Below are positions 56,701 through 64,000 of a stretch of DNA of 64,000 nucleotides, in pieces (the stretch's first letter is position 1; each line of letters opens with the position of its first letter). The notes under the pieces are model-generated. The model had not been told where the DNA came from, made no database searches, and saw only the letters and a program-made list of their open reading frames with translations. The position numbers and the translations under genes are program-made. Source of the stretch: Begonia masoniana (Eukaryota > Streptophyta > Magnoliopsida > Cucurbitales > Begoniaceae); assembly GCA_022432975.1 (NCBI GenBank), contig CM039512.1, forward strand, positions 37,387,936-37,451,935, given 5' to 3'.

Positions 56701-58183
56701 CCATTAGCCTTAGAGTTAGAATTCCAAAGGTTTAATCTAGAAGCAGTGCACAGTGTGTCAGCCATGCTTACTGCCATATCCTTGAGACTCACAATTCTAG
56801 AAAGAATAAAGGAAGCTCAGACAAATGATGTAGAGTGTAACAAGTACAAGTTAAGCATAGATTCTACGGACAAATCAGATTTTAACTACTCTGCTGATGG
56901 AATCCTTAAGTTTAGAAATAGATGGTTTGTTCCTGCCATTAAAGAACTTCGAGATGAGACTCTTTCTGAAGCACATTCTTCTAGATTTTCTGTCCACCCT
57001 GGAAGTACGAAAATGTACAAGGACCTCAAACAGCATTATTGGTGGCCATGTATGAAAAGGTGTGTGGCAGAGTATGTAGGATCATGTTTGTGTTGTCAGC
57101 AGATTAAAGCTGAACATCAGAGGCCTGCATGAACATTACAACCCCTACCAGTTCCCGAATGAAAATGGGAACATATATGACGATGGACTTCGTGGTGGGA
57201 TTGCCTAGAACAACAAAGGGATATGATGCAATATGGGTAATAGTAGATCGATTAACCAAATCTACCCACTTTCTGCCTATGAGGATGGCATACTCGATGG
57301 ATCAGCTTGCTGAACTGTATGTGCATGAGACTGTACCGAGATTCTCAATCACATCTAACTTTTGGAAGAGTTTGCACAAGGCTATGGGAACGCAGCTTAG
57401 TTTTAGCACAGTTTTTCACCCTCAAACAGACGGACAATCCGAAAGAACTATTCAGACCTTAGAAGATATGCTCCGTGCATGCATATTAGATTTTCAAGGA
57501 TCTTGGAGTAAATATTTATCACTAGTGGAATTTTCCTATAATAACAGTTTTTAGGCAACGATAGGGATGACACCTTATGAAGCATTGTATGGACGAAAAT
57601 GCAGATCACCTTTGTACTGGGATAAAGTTGGTAAAGCACAGTTGCTTGGTCCTGACATTGTGCAACAAACTGTTGAGAAGGTTGCCCTCATCCGCCAAAG
57701 GATCTTAACAGCTCAAAGCCGACAGAAAAATTATGCCGACAGAAGACGCAAAGAATTAGAGTTTGACGTAGGTAATGAAGTTTTTCTTAAGGTATCACTA
57801 TTTTTGTGAGATTTGGTAAGAGAGGCAAGTTGAACCCCAGATTTATTAGACCCTTTTTAGTTTTGAAAAGGATCGGAAAGGCAGCTTACAAATTACAGCT
57901 ACCAATCTCTATGGAAGGAATCCATAATGTGTTCCATGTTTCCATGTTAAAGAAGTGTGTATGAGATCCATCACAGATTGTGGAACAGCAGAGTATTGAG
58001 GTTCATCATACCCTTGCATATGAGGAGAAACCAGTAAGGATCCTAGACTATGCTGTGAAAATGTTGCGCAACAAAGAAGTTCCATGAGTGAAAGTCTTAT
58101 GGCATAACCAGAACACAGAGGAGACAACATGGGAGAGCCAGCAAGACATGATGGACCAACATCCAGAATTATTCAGGAACTGA
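53753..58183 (+). pseudogene. Element C gag-pol polyprotein, lightly degraded
   Basis: The ATG at 53753 starts MARRLGRPRVPRE. Stops at 53878 and 53978 cut the start, then a long open stretch (53987-55560) covers capsid, knuckles CFNCEEVGHTIKEC and CYNCNKVDHISRDC, and protease DSGATHSF (about 54895). A one-base frameshift near 55550 precedes RT (catalytic FIDDIL at about 55900), RNase H ([10 protein letters not shown], about 56330) and the integrase HHCC zone ([11 protein letters not shown] to CLCCQQ). In the integrase core, sequence around the second catalytic aspartate is deleted: YVHETVPRFSITSNF takes the place of the family's HGVP...SDRDPRF stretch. More stops follow at 57130, 57160, 57552 and near 57961. 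It ends PELFRN at 58181-58183. Confidence 0.93.
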
Positions 58184-58218
58184 ATTTTGAGTATAAAATT
58201 CTTTTAAGCAGGGTAGAC

Positions 58219-60385
58219 TGTAACACCCAGTTCTATCGAACCAGTTCTCAATTCTTTTTAAATTAATGGCACACTTTAAATGACAATAATAAAAGTAGAG
58301 TTAATGGATGACTAGGCAAGGGCATAAAGGTAATTAGAAATTTAAAAGTGGATAACGTATTTAAGGAGAGAAGTTTGGGTTTAATTCACTGTAGCCGCCA
58401 CTATTCTGTTTATCATTCCTCTTTCGACCTCCAGCTCTTCAGCAGAACCCTTTTGGCGATTCTCTTGCTCGATTCTCTTTCAACCTAGGTAAGTTTTCCT
58501 TGTTTTTCTTGTATTTTAGCGGTTAGGTAACTGAGGGAGTACAATGTGAGAAATTTCGAGGATGCTGTGATTGAGAGTAGGTTCGAGTTTTTGTGATAAA
58601 TGGGAATGCACGGGTAGCAGGGTTTAAAACTGGTTTCCTCAAACTTCTGATTGATTCTTGGTGAGTTTAGTGAAGGTTTGATTAATGTACTGTTATGACT
58701 TTAGGTGAGCGAGCTTCTAAAGTAGCTTACAGCCGAGCGATTTTCAGGAGACCAGGTAAGTAAAGTATGCTTGTGCCTTCAGGCCTACATCACAAAATAG
58801 TAGGATTGTTTTTGCTTGAATGTGTTTTTATGACATGCATCATATTTTGAAAGTATGCGAAAATGAATTTACATGAAATGGCATGGTAAGGAATGAAAAG
58901 ACTGTAACAGTTGTTAAGGGAACTAATCCGTCTCTTAATCAAGAGAGAGGATGTATGACTTTAGGAGAAGTGATCCAAATCCCAATTTCACAGGGGGATC
59001 AGAACAGTTTGTTAAGGGAACTAGTCTGCCCCTTAACCGAGAGAGAGGATGTATGACTTTGGGAGAAGTGATCCAACTCCCAATTTCACAGGGCGATTAA
59101 ATTAGAAACGAATGCATATGCAACTAAGATGAGAAAGTAGAAACTGCATGTTTAGGAATTTATGTTTCAGCATTTCATTTCATTATTGCTTTACTTACTT
59201 AGCATTAGGCTAATAGATGAGTTTTGTGATGTAGGTGAAGAAGTGACTGCAGGTGTGTTTTCTGAGCATGTTGAGGAATAGACTGGTTGGGGGAGTGCAT
59301 TCATGCCTCGACATGGCGAACTGATGGGACAGTTTAACTGGTGTCAGTAGATGAGAAGGTTTTGTGAATCATGATTCAATTTAATTATGTTGAGAGTTTT
59401 AGTGGCAGTAGTAGTTTTTGAGGTTTTGAATACGATTTGAGATTTTTCTGATAATGATACTCTGTTAGTTCTAATAGTGATTTTTACCAAATTTTTGAGT
59501 AGTACATGGGTTTTAATAGTTTTGAATGTTTTTAGTAAGTTACTCAAGTTCTTTTGGTAGTTGGAGTTTTCTTTGTTTAGAGAGAAATTGTTGCTATGCT
59601 GTTTTGTTGAGTATTTTTGATCTATCGGTAGATGATATCTATCGACAAACGTAGAGTGTTTTTGATCTATCGGTAGATGATGTCTATCGGTGGAAGTCGA
59701 GAGTTTGTCTATCGGTGGATTTAGTCCATCGATAAAAGTCAAGTATTTTATCTATCGGAAGATGTAGAAGGTGATTTGTCGTTTTATAATCGGATGATGT
59801 CGAATATTTTATCTATCGGAAGATGTGGGAAGAATTTTGTCGTTTTGTAATCGGAAGATGTTTTCAGTAGAAGCCATCGGAAGATGTCTCCAGTAGAAGC
59901 CATCGGTAGATGTCTTCGGCATAAGTCTTTAGTAGCCTTGTCGTTTAGTAATCGGATGATGTATGCAGTAGATTTATCGTTTTGAAATGGGCAGATGTAG
60001 TCTATCGGTAGATGTGAATTGAGGACTTTTGTCATCTAGTAACTAGAAGACGTGGTTTGTTATATCGGTATATGTAGGCTGAGAATGCTTGTCGTATAGT
60101 GATCGGTCGATGTGCTCTGTTTTGTTTTGTGAGTAAAAGACTTTTGTCGTTTGGTGATCGGTCGACGTGTTCTGTTTTCCTCTATTCTTTTCAACCAACT
60201 GTCTCGAATATTTTAACTATTTAAATAAATATTGTTTTTATACGATGATTTTTCCGCTGCAAGTTTTAGCATTTTAAGAGTCAAATCTTGACCATTGAAT
60301 GAAATTTTAAAATTTTCTTAGAAAGCCATAGTTCGGTTCAGTAACTTGTGTTGCGAACCGGGTTCTGATAACTCGGGGCGTTATA
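58219..60385 (+). repeat. 3' LTR of element C
   Basis: 2167 bp, TGTAACACCCAG to GGGGCGTTATA, the last CA having become TA. It has the full 5' part that the 5' LTR lost. Confidence 0.95.
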
Positions 60386-63293
60386 AAGCTAGAAGACCTT
60401 CTGGTGGTTAGAGAATTTTTTGAAATCTTCCATGATGATCTTCCCGGATTACTGCCAGATAGAGAGATCGAGTTTACTATTGATGTTTATCCATGCTCAG
60501 GGCCTGTATCGAAGAATCCGTACAGACTGGCACCTGTTGAACTAAAGGAGCTGAAGACTTAGTTAGGAGAGTTGTTAGACAAGGGGTTCATTCGACCCAG
60601 TTTCTCTCCTTGGGGTGCGCCAGTTCTTATTTGTTAAGAAGAAGGACGGAACTCTCTGGATGTGTGTCGATTACAGAGAGTTGAACAAGCTAACGGTGAC
60701 GAATAAATACCCACTGCCTCGGATTCATGACCTATTTGACCAACTGCAGGGTGCCCGAGTGTTTTTGAGGATTGACCTACGCTCGGGTTATTATCAGTTG
60801 AAGGTCCGGAGAAAATATATTTAAAAGACTGCATTTCGAACGAGGTATGGGCATTACGAGTTTATGGTAATGTCTTTTGGACTTACCAATGCCCCTGCAG
60901 CGTTTATGGATTTGATGAACCGCGTTTTTTAGGAATATTTAGACAAGTTTGTCGTCATCGTCATTGCTGACATCTTGATCTATTCAAAGACAAAGGAAGA
61001 GCACGAGGAGCATTTGCGAATTGTTCTGAGGATTCTATGCCAACATTAATTGTACCCGAAGTTCTCTAAGTGCGAGTTTTGGTTGGATCGAATTAGTTTT
61101 ATCGGCCATATCATATCTCAGGAGGGAATTTCGGTGGATCCGACTAAGATTGAAGTTGTTAGGGATTGGCCACACCCTAAAAACGTGCGAGAGGTACGTG
61201 GATTTCTTGGATTGGCCGGGTATTATCGGAAGTTTATCGAGGGGTTTTCAAAGATCGCAGTCCCTCTATCCCGATTGACGAGGAAGAACAAAAAATATGT
61301 ATGGTCAGCTGCATGCAAAAAGAGCTTCAATGAGCTGAAACAAAGACTGACTACGGCACCAGTGTTAACATTGCTTGTTGAAGGCGATAAGTTCGATATT
61401 TATTGCGATGCCTCAAGGATCAGACTGGGGTGTGTATTGACGCAGAAGGGTAGAGTCAATGCTTATGCTTCTCGGCAGTTGAAGCCGTATGAGCAAAATT
61501 ATCCGACACACGATCTTGAGCTTGCAGCGGCTGTCTTTGCTTTAAAAATCTGAAGACACTATCTGTATGGGCAACAATGTGAGGTATTCTCAGATCACAG
61601 GAGCCTAAAATATTTGTTTACGCAGAAAGAACTTAACATTTGACAACGAAGGTTGTTGGAGTTCGTTAAAGACTACGATTTTGAAATTAAATACCACCCA
61701 GGGAAAACAAATAAAGTCGCTGATGCCTTGAGCCGAATGCTCGCTACGAGTCATCCATCGCTTGCATCAATGTCGGTAATGCTAAGGTTTGAGATCGAGA
61801 GGTCTGACGTGGAGATTGTGGCTGGGTTGTCCACTATGCTCATGAACATTTCTCTTAGGCCGACAATAATTGACAAACTCCAAGAGGCTCAGAAGGAAGA
61901 CTTGGAGTGTGAGAGATATCGATTGAGCATGACATCTGAGGACCCGTCCGAATTCAGCTTGTCGGATGATGGCGTATTGAGATTTAGGCGTAGGTTGTAC
62001 GTGTCTAACAATGAGGAGTTGAAGAGAGAGATCTTAACTGAGGCACACTCCTCAGCATACTCATTGCATCTAGGGAGCACAAAAAATTATAGAGACCTAA
62101 GACAACACTTCTTGTGGCTGAACATGTAGAGAGAGATTGCCAGGCATGTGGAAACCTGCCTGGTTTGTCAACAGGTTAAGGCGGAAAACCAAAGGCCAGC
62201 GGGAACCTTTTGGCCACTGCCGATTTCAGACTGAAAATGAGAGCAGATCTCCATGGATTTCATAGTTGAACTCCCGAGAATGATGAAAGGGCACGATGGT
62301 ATCTGGGTGATAGTGGACCGTTTGACAAAGTCAACCCACTTTATATCAGTGAAGATGACCTATTCTATGGATCAGCTTGCCGAGCTGTATGTGCAGGAGA
62401 TCGTCAGATTACACGGAGTACCTATTTTGATTTTCTCCGATAGAGATACCAGGTTTACTTTAAAATTCTGGAAGAGTCTACATAAGGCTATTGGAATTTA
62501 GTTTAATTTTAGCACGGCGTTTCACCCTCATACTGACGGGCAGACAGAAAGAACAAATCAGATTCTTGAGGATATGCTTAGAGCTTGCGTGCTGGAGTTT
62601 CAGGGCTCGTGGAGTCGATATTTTCCCTTGATTGATTTCTCATATAACAACAACTTCCAGGCTACGATTGGCATGGCCCCGTACGTGGCGTTGTATGGTC
62701 GAAAATGTAGGTCTCCGCTATATTGGGATGAGGTAAGCGAGGCTAGCGTAGTTGGCCCAGATATTTTACAGCAAACAGCGGAGAAGATCGCTGTTATCAG
62801 ACAACGTATCGAGATAGCATAGAGCCGCGAAAAGAGCTATGCTGACACTAGACAGAGGGACTTGGAGTTCGATGAGGGTGATGAGGTTTATCTTAAAATT
62901 TATCCGTTTAAGGGTGTTATACGGTTCAGAAGAAGAGGCAAGTTAAACCCTCGTTATGTGGGGCCCTTTCTTATTTTGAAGAGGATCGGGAATATGGCGT
63001 ACAAGTTACAGCTTCCGACATCCATAGAAGGTATTCACGATGTGTTTCACGTATCAATGCTCAGAAAATGCGTGCGTGATCCATCACACGTCATAGAGAC
63101 AAGAGAGATCGAGGTGCAACCAACGCTAACCTACGTGGAAAAGTCGGTACAAATTTTAGAGTCCTCTATCAAGGTGTTGCGTAATAAGGAGATCCCGCTA
63201 GTAAAGGTCCTATGGCGGAATCACGATGTAGAGGAAGCTACTTGGGAGAGGCAGCATGATATAATGTCTAAGTATCCTGAACTGTTTGTATAA
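60386..63293 (+). pseudogene. Element B pol: RT, RNase H, integrase, chromodomain-like tail
   Basis: RT starts at EDLLVVREFFEIF. A one-base insertion near 60630 shifts the frame. The catalytic motif reads [11 protein letters not shown] instead of FIDDIL, so the first catalytic aspartate is lost (about 60968). RNase H has [10 protein letters not shown] (about 61400). Integrase shows HSSAYSLHLGS, CLVCQQ, MDFIVELPR, SDRDTRF and QTERTNQ. The tail has NHDVEEATWER (about 63222) and ends in TAA at 63291. Stops are frequent and mostly arise from TGG, CAG, CGA or CAA codons. Confidence 0.92.
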
Positions 63294-63333
63294 TCAAATT
63301 TTGAGGACAAAATTTTAATTAAGGTGGATGGAA

Positions 63334-64000
63334 TGTAACACCCGGTTTTATGGGATTTTATTATTCCAATATATAATGGTATTTTTGTAAATATGTCAAA
63401 TTAAGTCCGTTTTACGAACGAAAAGTTTTAATAGAGCCTCAACAATAAATTAGAATTTATGGTGAAATAAGAAAATTTGTAGAAACCGAATCGGTAGTTA
63501 AATAACAAAATAAATAACGAAACAAATAGAAAATCAAATAGAGGGGCAATATAGTAATTTGACAAGTCAAAATTATTAAAAATAAATTAACCCTCTTTCT
63601 TCTCTCCACCCTTATGCGATTTCTTCTCCTTTTCCAAATCCGGCGATTTTTCTCTTCCTCCGACGACTATCACGTTTCGGCCAATTCTCCTCCGATCAAC
63701 TGCGATTTCTTCATGTTTTCTCCTCCAATCCAGACCCTAGGTAAGAATCTACTATTTTGGAGCTTTAGATTTCTGTTTCTAGAATTTAAACAATTAGGGT
63801 TCGTTTAGAGTTTTGTTAAAAACGTGAAATAAGGTTAGAAATCGATAGAGTTACCGTGATTATGGCTCAAATGGACGTATTTATGGTCGTTGGTGAGAGT
63901 TAGTTGGGTTAATGTGGGTTGTTGAGAATTTGGTGGTTGGAGGTTTTAAAAACTACATTAATGGTGTTTTAGAAATTCATGAGCACGAATTGCTCGATAA
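63334..64000 (+). repeat. 3' LTR of element B (partial)
   Basis: Starts TGTAACACCCGG after a purine-rich AAGGTGGATGGAA and aligns with 46670 onward. The window ends inside it. Confidence 0.93.

Larger units (their letters stand above)
51536..60385 (+). mobile_element. Element C: complete Tekay-like chromovirus nested in B
   Basis: 8.85 kb with LTRs 51536-53598 and 58219-60385 and internal 53599-58218. The flanks AAGCC (51531-51535) and AAGCT (60386-60390) match at 4 of 5 bases. The B reading frame resumes directly after it (NGVKP before, EDLLVVREF after), confirming insertion into B pol. Gag has two zinc knuckles, unlike A and B. Confidence 0.95.
46670..64000 (+). mobile_element. Element B: Tekay/Del-like Ty3/gypsy chromovirus with nested insertions
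   Basis: The 5' LTR is 46670-49008 and the 3' LTR starts at 63334 and leaves the window. The internal region spans 14.3 kb because element C (51536-60385) and an aberrant Cassandra (50416-50892, plus local duplications) are inserted. Without them the internal size is about 5 kb, like element A, whose proteins and LTR ends it closely resembles. B is older than C and the Cassandra. Confidence 0.93.

Overview
The window looks like a transposon-dense stretch of a flowering-plant nuclear genome, probably a eudicot and probably heterochromatic. The reasons are the plant-type Ty3/gypsy chromovirus and Ty1/copia polyproteins, the initiator-tRNA-Met-type primer sites (TGGTATCAGAGC and variants), the 5 bp target-site duplications (TSDs), a plastid-derived atpA fragment, and at least six Cassandra-type miniature retrotransposon insertions carrying 5S-rRNA-like sequence. 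I found no intact host gene. Every retroelement coding region is broken by stops, frameshifts, deletions or nested insertions.

Layout. 1-8699: element A, a Tekay/Del-like chromovirus on the minus strand; its 3' LTR runs off the left edge. 8700-9735: spacer with a plastid atpA relic. 9736-12467: a minus-strand solo LTR with TSD TAAAT. 12473-18658: element D, a CRM/Reina-like gypsy on the plus strand, broken by a Cassandra solo LTR (14875-15251) and a truncated large LTR (15798 to about 18092). 19230-26059: element F, a minus-strand element that keeps only a gag zinc-knuckle remnant, with a Cassandra solo LTR at 22247-22650. 26060-31079: AT-rich sequence with two exon-like unidentified fragments and a direct duplication of about 500 bp. 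31080-37054: a minus-strand Ty1/copia element, split at 31882-35823 by a hybrid retroelement with a Cassandra LTR at one end and a large gypsy-type LTR at the other. That large LTR itself holds a complete 825 bp Cassandra (33488-34312). 37055-37280: a small LTR-like segment joining copia to element E. 37281-46669: element E, a CRM/Reina-like gypsy on the minus strand, carrying a solo LTR (38459-41387, itself holding a Cassandra LTR) and a second solo LTR in its own LTR (43128-46517). 46670-64000: element B, the same family as A on the plus strand, carrying an aberrant Cassandra in gag (50416-50892) and a complete 8.85 kb chromovirus, element C (51536-60385), in pol. B's 3' LTR runs off the right edge.

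The elements form a dated nest rather than a set of cooperating genes: C is younger than B, each Cassandra copy is younger than its host element, and the solo LTRs record LTR-LTR recombination. The most unusual items are the hybrid element with unlike LTRs and near-matching target duplications, the Cassandra copy ending in an inverted LTR fragment, the density and two sequence types of Cassandra, and a position-conserved but sequence-divergent palindromic array near the 3' end of the large LTRs.
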